NCBI GenBank assembly: GCA_023229685.1
Contig: JALNYT010000002.1
Location: 372,001-436,000, forward strand
From: Sulfuritalea sp.
GTDB taxonomy: Bacteria > Pseudomonadota > Gammaproteobacteria > Burkholderiales > Rhodocyclaceae
DNA: 64,000 nt
Direction of reading: 5' to 3'
The notes beneath the pieces were generated by a model. The model ran no database searches, was not told where the DNA came from, and was given only the letters and a program-made list of their open reading frames with translations. A program made the translations under genes and the position numbers. Below are positions 8,828-17,189 of this stretch, piece after piece (positions within the stretch are counted from its first letter, which is position 1; each line of letters opens with the position of its first letter).

Positions 8828-11100
8828 ACCTGATTGAACTGGGCGCTGACCCGCGTGTGCTGGCGAGCCGCAACAAGAACCTGCCGGCCTTTGCCCGCGC
8901 CGTGCAGATGGCCTCGCACGGCCGCATCGGCCTGACCCTGGACGGCCTGCGCATCGGCGATCTGGAGGATAACGAGGCGGGCGGTGTCGATAGCGCCGCA
9001 CGCGATTTTCTGGCAGAAATCATCGAAGCACCGCTCAAGCCCGGCAACTATCCGGTCGAGGCCCTGCTCGCCTACCGCGCCGAGGGCCTCGGTGCGGGTG
9101 CGGCGCTGGCGAAACTTTATGCGTCGCATCCGCTGTTCGCCAGCCAGGACTTCGTCGGCCGCATCGAGTCGCGCCAGCTCAAGGTTTTTCTGCTCGGTTC
9201 GGCCGGTTCGGGCGTCGTGTCGGCGGTACAGGACCTGGTGGCCGCCTTCGTCGAGGCCGGCTACCACGGCCGCGCCTTCCCGATGTTCGACCCCTCGAAG
9301 AAGGGCGCGCCGGTCAAGGGCTTCGGCGTGGTGAGTCGCGAGCCGATCCTCAACCACGCGCCGTTCGCCATTCCGGACATCGTGCTGCTGTTCGATCCGA
9401 AGCTGTTCCCGCTGCTGCGCAGCCTGCTGCGCGAGTGGCCGCTGCACGACCCGAAGAACATCGCCATCCTGGTCAACACCAGCATGGAGCCGAACGCCTT
9501 CCGTACCGCCGCGAATTTCCACGAGCCCTATCACCTGTGCACCCTTGATGCCGATGAGCTGGTGCGCGGCAAGCGTATGCCGCCCAACTATGCGCTGATC
9601 GGCGGCATGCTGAATTTGCTTGGACCGGAGGCGGTCGACGGCGATGCCTTTGCCAAGGTGGTCGAGGAATCATTGACCCGCAAATTCGGCCCCGGCGACA
9701 AGGTCAAGGCCAACCTCAACGCGCTGCGCCTGGCGCGCCAGCAGGTGATCGGCGATGCGCCGAACCTGCCGGCCCGCGCCGCGCTGGGTCGGATCGAGAA
9801 GTTCACGCTGCCCGCCGGCCAGGAGATACTGTGCGAGGAAGGCAACCGCGCCATCGCGCGCGCCGTGGCGCAGGTGCTGAACCAGTTTCCGTCCGTGGTG
9901 GCGGCCTACCCGATCACGCCGCAAACCGCCATCGTCGAGTATCTGGCGCAGATGATCGCCGATGGCGAAGTCTCGGCCGAGAGCGTCACGCCGGAATCGG
10001 AGCACGGCGCAGGCGGCGCCATCATGGGTGCCGCACGCGATCGCGTGCTGGCCTTCACCGCTTCCTCCTCGCAGGGCTTGGCGCTGATGAGCGAAATCCT
10101 GCACACCATCGCCGGCATGCGCATGGGCAATGTGGTGATCTCCAACGTGGTGCGCTCGCTTAACGCGCCGCTCGATGTGGAGAACGACCATACCGACCTC
10201 TACAAGATCGCGCTCGATGCCGGCTTCGTGATATTGATCGGCCGCGACGTGCAACAGGCCTACGACTTCCACCTCATATCGTGGCTGATCGGCCTCTACG
10301 CCGAGTATCGCAAGGCGCCCCTGCTGGGCCTCGACGGGCGCGTGCACCGCGACACGCTGGAGATGGTGCCCGACCGCTCGGTGATGCTGCCGGTGATCGT
10401 TGCTACCGAGGGTTTCGAGGTCAGTCATGCGCCCGAGCGCTACCTGGCGCTGAGCGACGGACAGGCGCAGCAACTCTATGCCGATCCCTTCTTCGATTAC
10501 ATCCGCAGCTTCGTGTTCACGCCGAACGAGTCGATCATGGGCGCGCTGCAGTTGTCCAATGCGCGCATGGACACCGACTACCAGCGCCATCAGGCGATGG
10601 ATCTGGCGCTCGAGGTGATCGAGCAGGTGTTCGCCAAGTTCGCCGCCTGCAGTGGGCGCCACTACAGTCCGGTGCAGGCGTGGAATCCCCAGGCGAAAAC
10701 CCTGTTTGTCGTCGCCGGCGCAGCGAACGGCACCTTCGAGGAGGTCGCGCGCGAATTTGCCAAGAACGGCATGGATGTCGGCGTTGCCCATCCCAATCTG
10801 CTGCGTCCCTTCCCCAAGGCGGCGTGGGCCAAGCTGATCGAGGGCAAGCATGTCTTTGTCTATGACCGCGACGATCCCTTCGGCGCCGTCGGCGGCCGGC
10901 TCTACACCGAGCTGGCCGGCGTGCAGAACGAGTTCGATCTGGCCGCCAGCGGCACCCGGCTGTTCTCACGCATCTACGGCATGGGCGGACGCACCCCCTC
11001 GCTGGCAATGGCGCGCGAGGAAATCGTCAAGGCCCTGCGCGAACAAACCGGCGAACTTGCGCTGGCGCGCGAGAAAATCTATGTCGGCGTAAATCTCTGA
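8824..11100 (+). CDS. 2-oxoacid:ferredoxin oxidoreductase, fused gamma-alpha subunit (PorGA-like)
   Basis: A 758-residue fusion. Residues 1-118 are an extension without a recognised domain. Residues ~120-310 form a gamma-like domain (LKVFLLGSAGSGVVSAV, then FPMFDPSKKGAPVKGFGV). Residues ~335-750 form an alpha subunit with AAYPITPQTAIVEYLAQM, ESEHGAGGAIMGAA, TASSSQGLALMSE and SLNAPLDVENDHTD, all PorA hallmarks. The order gamma-alpha is the one found in many pyruvate:ferredoxin oxidoreductases. It is distinct in sequence from the korA product upstream, so the locus encodes two alpha subunits. The 3' gene starts within 12 bases. Confidence 0.82.
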   Translation: MNLIELGADPRVLASRNKNLPAFARAVQMASHGRIGLTLDGLRIGDLEDNEAGGVDSAARDFLAEIIEAPLKPGNYPVEALLAYRAEGLGAGAALAKLYASHPLFASQDFVGRIESRQLKVFLLGSAGSGVVSAVQDLVAAFVEAGYHGRAFPMFDPSKKGAPVKGFGVVSREPILNHAPFAIPDIVLLFDPKLFPLLRSLLREWPLHDPKNIAILVNTSMEPNAFRTAANFHEPYHLCTLDADELVRGKRMPPNYALIGGMLNLLGPEAVDGDAFAKVVEESLTRKFGPGDKVKANLNALRLARQQVIGDAPNLPARAALGRIEKFTLPAGQEILCEEGNRAIARAVAQVLNQFPSVVAAYPITPQTAIVEYLAQMIADGEVSAESVTPESEHGAGGAIMGAARDRVLAFTASSSQGLALMSEILHTIAGMRMGNVVISNVVRSLNAPLDVENDHTDLYKIALDAGFVILIGRDVQQAYDFHLISWLIGLYAEYRKAPLLGLDGRVHRDTLEMVPDRSVMLPVIVATEGFEVSHAPERYLALSDGQAQQLYADPFFDYIRSFVFTPNESIMGALQLSNARMDTDYQRHQAMDLALEVIEQVFAKFAACSGRHYSPVQAWNPQAKTLFVVAGAANGTFEEVAREFAKNGMDVGVAHPNLLRPFPKAAWAKLIEGKHVFVYDRDDPFGAVGGRLYTELAGVQNEFDLAASGTRLFSRIYGMGGRTPSLAMAREEIVKALREQTGELALAREKIYVGVNL

Positions 11101-11111
11101 GGTCGATGCAC

Positions 11112-13916
11112 ATGGCAAAGAAAGCAAATGCAAGCAGCGCCGGCGATTTTTTCGGTCCGGCAAAACTCGATGCGAAGGCGGTCGGCAAGCTTGCGGAGCG
11201 CATCATCGAGCAGGCGCGGGCCCTTCCCGCCGGCGTGAACCTGCTGCTCGGCGGCAGCCCGCTGGCGCTCTCGATTGCCGAATCCTCGGCTGAGGAGTTG
11301 TCCGGGCTGATCCCGCGCGAGCGCTGGCTGACGGCCGCTGCGGTGGTGGAGATCATGGGCCGCCTCGGCGCCGAGTTGAAGAAGCGCGACTTCATGCTTG
11401 ACGAACTGATCGACGAACTGGTCAGGCTGCCGGCGTTTTGTTCCGCTGCCGGCGAGGCCTGGAAGACACTCGCGGCGCTGGCGCAGAAGGGCCTGCCGCT
11501 CTCCGGCCTGCCCGCCGACCCGGCCGGCGCCGATCAGGCGCTGCTGAAGGTGTCGCAGAGCGTACATATCGCCCTCGAATACCTGCTCGGCAACCTGCAG
11601 AAAGTTGCCACGCTGCTCAGGTGTCTTGGCGTGCGCGACGAGGCGATCAACGCGAGCAGCCTGTTTCATAATTTCATGAGCGGTTTCGTCGAGATGGATC
11701 TCGCCCAGGCGAGGTTGGCTCCGGTACGGAAGCTGATCGATCGCGCGACTGATCTTGCCGCGCAGGGTTGCGAGCTTCGTGTATTCAGCGGGGGCGACTT
11801 CAATCTTGCCGTGGCGCACATGGATGCCGCGGACCTCGAGGCCCTGGCTGAAGAAACAGGGGCAGGCTACAACGTCTCCGACGAGACTTTCCGCCGCTTC
11901 CTCGACGCGCTGGTCTCGCGCGAAGAAACACGCCTGCGCGCGGCGCCGCAACTCACTTTGCTCGAGCTGCTGCAGGCGTTCAAGTTCCCCGAGGCCGAGC
12001 GCGAACTGGTGTCGCGCCCGGGCGAGGTACGCGGCGACGATCCCACGCGCTGGCAGGAAACACCGCTCGGCCGGGCGCTGACCCTGCTCAAGCCGAGCCT
12101 CAACTGGCTGGCGGTGTCGGCCGGCATCACGATAGCCGGCAATCTCGAGGAGGCGCGACAGGACGCCGCGCTGCGTGAAACCTTGAAGGAACTGCGCGCC
12201 GCCACCGAAGGCTACACCGTCACTGTCGATTCCGGCCGCGGCGAACGCCGCAGTGCGCAGCGCTTGGGCGAGTTGAGCGAAGACGACCTGCTGTTCGATC
12301 TTTACTGTCTGGCGGTGATGGAAAAGCGTCCCTTCGGCGAAGTGCTGGAAACGGCGAGAAGCGCCCTGGCGCTGATCCAGGCACTGGAAAACCCGGATCC
12401 GCGGGTCAATCTGAATGACATCGTCAGCGCACGACTGGCCGGTGACACGCTGTCCGACATTCTCAACAGCCAGGGACTGGCGATGTACAACTTCTCGCTG
12501 GCCGAGGCGCTGGGCAAATTGCGCGCGCTCGCCGGCAAGGTCAGCTTCACCGTCAACGACGAGCGGGGCAATGCCGTCGGTCTGGACCGCGTATCGCTCG
12601 ACGAGTTCCGCCGGGCGATGCTGGAGATGGGCCGCCATCATCGCGTCGACAGCACCCCGGGGCGGGTGCTGGCCCTGATCCGCGACAAGATCGTGCCGGA
12701 GATAAAGCGTCTGCCGAAGGCGGTGATCGCCCCCGGGACGCACGACCTCGCGCGCGTTCTCGAGCTTGCCGGCGCCGGCATTCCGGCGCGCTATCCGTTG
12801 CGCCGCAAGTGGACGCGGGTCAATCTCGACCCGCTGGCCACCATGGGCAGCGGCCTCGAGCCCGGCATTCGCAACTGCCTCGGCTGCCCGGTCAATTCGC
12901 TCTACGGCCTGGTGACCAAGACCGCCTGCGCGACCGGTTTCGAGGAAATCATCACTTACGAAGCGACCGGCTGCTTCGAGGTCTATTCCGGCATCTGGCC
13001 CTATACCGGCAAGAAGAATCCAACGCTGCATGGCGTCTTCGGCGGCGCCCCGTCCGAGTTGCTGGGCGGGCTCGCGGCGAAGAAGGCGCGTCTGAAGTAT
13101 GCGCACAAGATCAACGGTGCCGAGGGCGCGGCGATGCGCGCCGAACTCAAACGCACCCTGCACCTTGGCTGGGGCGGCGACGGCGCCACCTTCGACATCG
13201 GCTTCGGCAACCTTTCGGGCCTGTTCTCGCGCCTGCAGAAGCTCTCGCAGGACAAGTTCGACGATGAGCTCAAGCAGCGCGCGCTGTACGTCTGCTATGA
13301 CAACGAGGGTTATCAGAACACCGGCAACCAGTATTCCGCGGCATCGTCGCCGGGCGGCCACACTACCACCAACCCGCAGGGCATCGACAAGCCGATGGGC
13401 AACGAGTTGCGCAAGAAGCACATTGTCGAGATCATGGCCGATCACGGCGTTTCGATTGCAGCGCGCATGAACCTGCACCGGCAGGAGCACATCACCCGCG
13501 TGGTTTCGCGGGCGCTCGAAGACGGCGTCGACGGCGCCTTCCTGCACTTCCTGCAGCCCTGCACCACGGGCTGGAAGTTCACCGCCGACAGCATGACCTA
13601 CGACCTTTCCTACCTCTCGGAAGAGGGCGGCCTGTTCCCGCCGGTGACCTTCGAGCATGGCGTCCCCTATCTCGAGATGTACCCGACGCCGCGCAATCCC
13701 GGCGACACCTTCCTCAAGCTGCAGGCGCGCTTCAAGCACTTGCTTGGCGGCGGTGCCGGCGACCGCAAGCACATCCAGCGCGTGATCGATTACTACGCCG
13801 ATGAATGGATCCGCAACCTGCAGCTGTGCGGCTTCGAAGGCGAGATTCCCTACGCCGACCGCCTCGGCTATCTGGAAGAAGAGCACCGCAAGCCGCGCAT
13901 CAACATTCCGGGTTGA
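11112..13916 (+). CDS. Oversized PorB-like beta subunit with ~580-residue unknown N-terminal region
   Basis: About 934 residues. The C-terminal third is a TPP-binding PorB-type beta subunit: C589-x2-C592 (NCLGCPVN), C621 in ATGCFEVYSGIWPYT, the TPP/Mg motif GWGGDGATFD near 687 and YDNEGYQNTGNQYS near 730. The first ~580 residues are mostly predicted helical, contain no cysteine motif and match no family I know; ordinary PorB proteins are about 300 residues. Start choice: ATG 11106 and ATG 11112 are both in frame. GAGG at 11099-11102 is better spaced for 11112. This is the last gene of the five-gene unit and a GC-rich hairpin follows. Confidence 0.75.
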   Translation: MAKKANASSAGDFFGPAKLDAKAVGKLAERIIEQARALPAGVNLLLGGSPLALSIAESSAEELSGLIPRERWLTAAAVVEIMGRLGAELKKRDFMLDELIDELVRLPAFCSAAGEAWKTLAALAQKGLPLSGLPADPAGADQALLKVSQSVHIALEYLLGNLQKVATLLRCLGVRDEAINASSLFHNFMSGFVEMDLAQARLAPVRKLIDRATDLAAQGCELRVFSGGDFNLAVAHMDAADLEALAEETGAGYNVSDETFRRFLDALVSREETRLRAAPQLTLLELLQAFKFPEAERELVSRPGEVRGDDPTRWQETPLGRALTLLKPSLNWLAVSAGITIAGNLEEARQDAALRETLKELRAATEGYTVTVDSGRGERRSAQRLGELSEDDLLFDLYCLAVMEKRPFGEVLETARSALALIQALENPDPRVNLNDIVSARLAGDTLSDILNSQGLAMYNFSLAEALGKLRALAGKVSFTVNDERGNAVGLDRVSLDEFRRAMLEMGRHHRVDSTPGRVLALIRDKIVPEIKRLPKAVIAPGTHDLARVLELAGAGIPARYPLRRKWTRVNLDPLATMGSGLEPGIRNCLGCPVNSLYGLVTKTACATGFEEIITYEATGCFEVYSGIWPYTGKKNPTLHGVFGGAPSELLGGLAAKKARLKYAHKINGAEGAAMRAELKRTLHLGWGGDGATFDIGFGNLSGLFSRLQKLSQDKFDDELKQRALYVCYDNEGYQNTGNQYSAASSPGGHTTTNPQGIDKPMGNELRKKHIVEIMADHGVSIAARMNLHRQEHITRVVSRALEDGVDGAFLHFLQPCTTGWKFTADSMTYDLSYLSEEGGLFPPVTFEHGVPYLEMYPTPRNPGDTFLKLQARFKHLLGGGAGDRKHIQRVIDYYADEWIRNLQLCGFEGEIPYADRLGYLEEEHRKPRINIPG

Positions 13917-13945
13917 TCCGGATCGCGCACTGCTCGCGCGGATAA

Positions 13946-13973
13946 GCCGCAAGCCGGAGCCCCCGGCTGCGGC
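13946..13973 (+). terminator. Hairpin after the OFOR operon
   Basis: The arms GCCGCA-(A)-GCCGG and CCGGC-TGCGGC pair over 11 bp with a 5-base loop, 30 bases after the last OFOR stop. No T-run follows, so it may be an RNA-stabilising or weak terminator structure. Confidence 0.5.
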
Positions 13974-14027
13974 GTGGTCGAGCGTTTGCTCACCCCGCAA
14001 GCTTTTTGTCCGTTTGCGCAGAGGGGG

Positions 14028-14056
14028 TTGACATAAACGAACGATCGTTCTATAAA
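14028..14056 (+). promoter_or_regulatory. Sigma-70 promoter of tetR-type gene
   Basis: TTGACA (14028-14033) and TATAAA (14051-14056) are separated by exactly 17 bases. The expected start of transcription, about 7 bases after the -10, coincides with the ATG at 14063, so the message would be leaderless or nearly so. There is no purine-rich ribosome site before this ATG. Confidence 0.8.
14039..14050. promoter_or_regulatory. TetR-family operator palindrome
   Basis: GAACGATCGTTC is a perfect 12-bp palindrome filling the space between -35 and -10 of the regulator's own promoter. This is the classic position for autorepression by a TetR-family protein. Confidence 0.75.
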
Positions 14057-14062
14057 GCAGCC

Positions 14063-14668
14063 ATGGGCAAAGGCGAACAAACACGGCAGGCAATCCTCGA
14101 CGAGGCATTCTCGCTGGCGAGTTGCATTGGTGTCGGCGGCTTGAGCATCGGCGTGCTGGCCGACCGCACACACATGTCGAAGAGCGGCTTGTTCGCCCAT
14201 TTCGGCTCCAAGGAGGAGTTGCAGCTCGCCGTGTTGCGCGAATCGCAGCAACGCTTCGCCGAAGTGGTCGTCCGTCCGGCCTTGCGCCTGCCGCGCGGGC
14301 TGGGCCGGTTACGCGCCATCGTGGCCAATTGGCTGGACTGGACCAAGACCTGCAATCTGCCGGGAGGCTGCGTGATCAACGCCGCCGCCGCGGAGTTCGA
14401 CGATCAGCCCGGCCCCCTGCGCGACGAGGTCAGGAACGCCTTGCTGGCATTGAACCGTAGCTTGGCCGCGACCGTGGCCAAGGCCGTGGAAACCGGTGAA
14501 TTGAGCGCCGACACCGACATCGAGCAGTTCGTCTTTGAATTGAACGGAATCTACCAGGCGACACAGCAGCGCCGTCGCCTCTTCGACGACCCGGAAGCGG
14601 ACCGCCGGGCGCTTGCCGCATTCGAGCGACTGGTCCGCGACAACGCAGTCATTCATGCCAAGGAGTGA
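14063..14668 (+). CDS. TetR/AcrR-family transcriptional regulator
   Basis: A 201-residue protein. Residues ~5-55 are the TetR helix-turn-helix domain (RQAILDEAFSLASCIGVGGL, then MSKSGLFAHFGSKEELQLAVL). The C-terminal ligand domain includes CNLPGGCVINAAAAEFDD, a segment common in the TetR_C_6-like subgroup. The gene starts at the predicted transcription start and reads straight into the hydrolase gene (stop at 14666-14668, next ATG 14671), so it probably controls itself, the hydrolase and the acetyltransferase. The effector is unknown; a hydrophobic acyl compound would fit the neighbour but is speculative. Confidence 0.88.
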   Translation: MGKGEQTRQAILDEAFSLASCIGVGGLSIGVLADRTHMSKSGLFAHFGSKEELQLAVLRESQQRFAEVVVRPALRLPRGLGRLRAIVANWLDWTKTCNLPGGCVINAAAAEFDDQPGPLRDEVRNALLALNRSLAATVAKAVETGELSADTDIEQFVFELNGIYQATQQRRRLFDDPEADRRALAAFERLVRDNAVIHAKE

Positions 14669-14670
14669 TC

Positions 14671-15570
14671 ATGGAACTGAATCTCAAACCCGCTTTTTTT
14701 TGGCCCATAAATAGCACGAGCGTTCGTTCGTTTAAGTTCTCGACGAAATTATTCTCGCAGCGCGCGATCTTCCGTCTGCTGTCACAAGTCGCGCCGCGAC
14801 AGGCCGTCGAGCGTGCGATTCGGGTGATGCTGACGCCGCCGCGCCAGCCGTTTTCCGATGCCGAACTGGCGGTGCTGGAAGAAGCCAGCCTGCTGCCGGT
14901 GCCGCTGATTTCCGGCCGCCTGATCGGCTGGCGCTGGGGCCGCGCGGCAGACCCCGCAGTGGTGCTGGTGCATGGCTGGGGCGGGCGCGGAACCCAGCTC
15001 CGCGGCTTCATCGAACCGCTGCTGGAACGCGGCTTTTCGGTCGTGGCCTACGATGCGCCGGGGCACGGCATGACCGGCGGCGCAGAGTCTTCCCTGCCGC
15101 ACTTTTTGCAGGGACTCAACGCGGTGCTCGATCATCTCGGTACGGTGCATGCCATCGTCGGCCATTCCCTGGGCGGTGCGGTCGCCGCGATGGCCATGGC
15201 GCAACGTCCGGCAGTGAAGCGTGCGGTGCTGATCGCGCCACCGGCGAGCCTGGCTGACTCCTCGCGCCGGATTGCCGCGGCTCTGCAGTGGCCGGAGGCC
15301 CTGCGCGCGACCGTGCAGCGCCGCATCGAGTATCGCTTCGGCCTCAACTGGAGCGCGTTCGAAGCCGAGCAGGCGCGCGGGGCGCAGCCCCTGCTGGTGA
15401 TCCACGACCGGCAGGACCGTGAAGTGCCCTTCAGCGAAGGACGTCGTCATCTGAACAACTGGCCCCGCGCGCGCCTGTTGGAAACCAGCGGCCTGGGACA
15501 TCGCCGCGTACTGGAGGATGCGACGGTGATCCAGGCCACAGCGGACTTCATCGCCGGAGACCAGCCGTGA
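14671..15570 (+). CDS. Alpha/beta hydrolase
   Basis: A 299-residue hydrolase with the nucleophile elbow GHSLGG, oxyanion strand VLVHGWGGRG and YDAPGHGMTG, and a C-terminal LVIHDRQDREVPF (acid) and SGLGHRRVL (histidine). This gives a complete Ser-Asp-His triad. AAGGAG at 14660-14665 is ideally placed for the ATG at 14671. The first ~30 codons (14680-14760) are markedly AT-rich compared with the rest and contain a near copy of the upstream operator. It overlaps the next gene by GTGA. Substrate unknown. Confidence 0.82.
   Translation: MELNLKPAFFWPINSTSVRSFKFSTKLFSQRAIFRLLSQVAPRQAVERAIRVMLTPPRQPFSDAELAVLEEASLLPVPLISGRLIGWRWGRAADPAVVLVHGWGGRGTQLRGFIEPLLERGFSVVAYDAPGHGMTGGAESSLPHFLQGLNAVLDHLGTVHAIVGHSLGGAVAAMAMAQRPAVKRAVLIAPPASLADSSRRIAAALQWPEALRATVQRRIEYRFGLNWSAFEAEQARGAQPLLVIHDRQDREVPFSEGRRHLNNWPRARLLETSGLGHRRVLEDATVIQATADFIAGDQP
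14716..14730. promoter_or_regulatory. Second TetR-operator-like site inside hydrolase 5' end
   Basis: GAGCGTTCGTTC at 14718-14729 matches 10 of 12 positions of the palindrome at 14039-14050 and lies in an AT-rich stretch of the coding region. It may be a second binding site of the regulator encoded just upstream. Confidence 0.4.
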
Positions 15571-16196
15571 GCGCCCGCCAGCCGTGGGCAGACTCGACGC
15601 GTTTGCAGGTGCGCGCAGTCGGTCCGCATGATCACGCCCGCATTGCCCGCTTTCTCGCCGCGATGGATCGCGCAGGGCTCTATGAGAGGCATTTCGCCCA
15701 TGGCGAGGCGCCGAACCAGGCGCTGCTGCGGCGCATGGAAGCGCTCGACCAGCGTGAGCGCGTTGCCGTGGTCGCCGTCGGCCACGACGGCGAGCTACTG
15801 GGCCATGCCGAGTACGTAGCGGAACACGGTGCGGCGGAATTCGCCCTGATGGTGCTGCCCCTGTTCCGCGTCCGCGGCATCGGCCGCCGCTTGCTGCACA
15901 CCTTACTGGAAATCGCCGCGGCTGCCGGCCAGCGCGAGTTGCACGGTATCATTCAGGCCAGCAACCCGCGGGCGCTGCAACTGGTCCGGAGCAGCGGTTT
16001 CCGCCTCGTTCCCGGCGCCGACCGCACGACCGTGATAGCCTCGCGTCAGTTGCCGCCGAGCCCGGATGCAACCCAAACCGTGCCGGTCATCGCCGCCGAT
16101 CATCGCCCGCTGCCATTCATTCGACATGACTCTGACCGAACTCCGCTACATCGTCGCCCTGGCCCGGGAGCGTCACTTCGGGAGGGCGGCGGATAA
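15567..16196 (+). CDS. GNAT-family N-acetyltransferase
   Basis: A 209-codon ORF starting at a GTG that overlaps the hydrolase stop. The acetyl-CoA-binding motif A is visible as VLPLFRVRGIGRRLLHTLLE (R/Q-x-x-G-x-G/A form). ASNPRALQLVRSSGFRLV follows as the motif B region. The last ~25 residues overlap the start of the oxyR-like gene and look unstructured. It resembles the GNAT domains of Pat-type protein acetyltransferases, but no cyclic-nucleotide or CoA-ligase domain is attached. Confidence 0.75.
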   Translation: MSARQPWADSTRLQVRAVGPHDHARIARFLAAMDRAGLYERHFAHGEAPNQALLRRMEALDQRERVAVVAVGHDGELLGHAEYVAEHGAAEFALMVLPLFRVRGIGRRLLHTLLEIAAAAGQRELHGIIQASNPRALQLVRSSGFRLVPGADRTTVIASRQLPPSPDATQTVPVIAADHRPLPFIRHDSDRTPLHRRPGPGASLREGGG

Positions 16197-17037
16197 ATGC
16201 AACGTCTCCCAGCCGACGCTGTCGGTGGCGGTGAAGAAGCTCGAGGACGAGCTCGGCGTCGCGCTGTTCGAACGCAGTTCGGGTGAGGTCCGCACCACTC
16301 CGATAGGCATGCCGGTGGTGGCGCAGGCCGAGCGGGCGCTGGCCGAAGCCGCCCGCGTGACCGAGATCGCAGCGGCCGGCAAGGATCCCTTGAGCGGACC
16401 GCTGCGCCTCGGCGTGATCTACACCGTAGGCCCCTGGCTGCTGCCGGCGTTGGTGCCGCAGGTCAAGGCGCGCGCGCCGCAGATGCCGCTGTTCATCGCC
16501 GAGGGCTACACCGAGAATCTGCTGGACAGACTCAAGTCCTGCGAGCTCGATGTGCTGGTGCTGGCGCTGCCGATCGAGGAACCCGGCATCGTCGCCCAGC
16601 CGGTGTATGAAGAAGCCTTTCGCACCCTGGTCCCCGTCGGCCACCCCTGGGCCAAACTCAAGTCGCTGCGGCCGCAACAACTGCTCGACGAGCCACTGCT
16701 GATGCTCGGTGCCGGCAATTGCTTCCGCGACCAGGTGCTCGATCTGTGCACTCGCGCCAGTCGCGGCGAATCGCCGCAGGTGCTGGAGGGCAGCTCGCTG
16801 GAGACCATCCGCCACATGGTCTCCTCGGGCGTCGGCGTCACCGTGATGCCAGCCAGCAGCGTCGATGGCATCCCCGCGGACGACCCCCTGTTGCGGGTCA
16901 AGCGCTTCGTCGAGCCGACACCGTCGCGCCGCATCGGTCTGGTCTGGCGCTCCAGCTTCCCGCGCCACAAGGCCATCGATGTGATGCGCCAGGCACTGCT
17001 CGACTGCCATTTGCCGGGAACCCATGCGATCCGCTGA
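16126..17037 (+). CDS. oxyR: LysR-family hydrogen peroxide sensor OxyR
   Basis: A 303-residue LysR-type regulator. The helix-turn-helix occupies the first 60 residues (TELRYIVALARERHFGRAAD, then CNVSQPTLSVAVKKLE). The effector domain contains GAGNCFRDQVLDLC, the two redox cysteines characteristic of OxyR, followed by EGSSLETIRHMVSSGVGVTVMP. OxyR forms a disulphide on peroxide exposure and activates peroxidase and related genes. The ATG at 16126 gives the standard OxyR start. It lies directly upstream of a rubrerythrin (peroxide reductase) gene, so that gene is a plausible target. Confidence 0.9.
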   Translation: MTLTELRYIVALARERHFGRAADKCNVSQPTLSVAVKKLEDELGVALFERSSGEVRTTPIGMPVVAQAERALAEAARVTEIAAAGKDPLSGPLRLGVIYTVGPWLLPALVPQVKARAPQMPLFIAEGYTENLLDRLKSCELDVLVLALPIEEPGIVAQPVYEEAFRTLVPVGHPWAKLKSLRPQQLLDEPLLMLGAGNCFRDQVLDLCTRASRGESPQVLEGSSLETIRHMVSSGVGVTVMPASSVDGIPADDPLLRVKRFVEPTPSRRIGLVWRSSFPRHKAIDVMRQALLDCHLPGTHAIR

Positions 17038-17189
17038 TAGCCAGCCTCTATCGCCTCGGTCAAAAAATGCAATTGGAACTTGTCGGATCCCTCGACTACA
17101 GTTTGTGCAGGTCCACGGGCTTCAACGTTCCGTGACTTGGAGCCGGGCCCCGGCTCGGCGCCTCCAACCCCACCCAGAGGAGAACCACC

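Noticed and set aside
11079..14171. Open frame of over 1000 codons on the minus strand
   Set aside because: It is antisense to the clear PorB-type gene with TPP motifs; long antisense frames are expected in GC-rich coding DNA. Its composition (rich in His, Gln, Arg) is typical of shadow frames.
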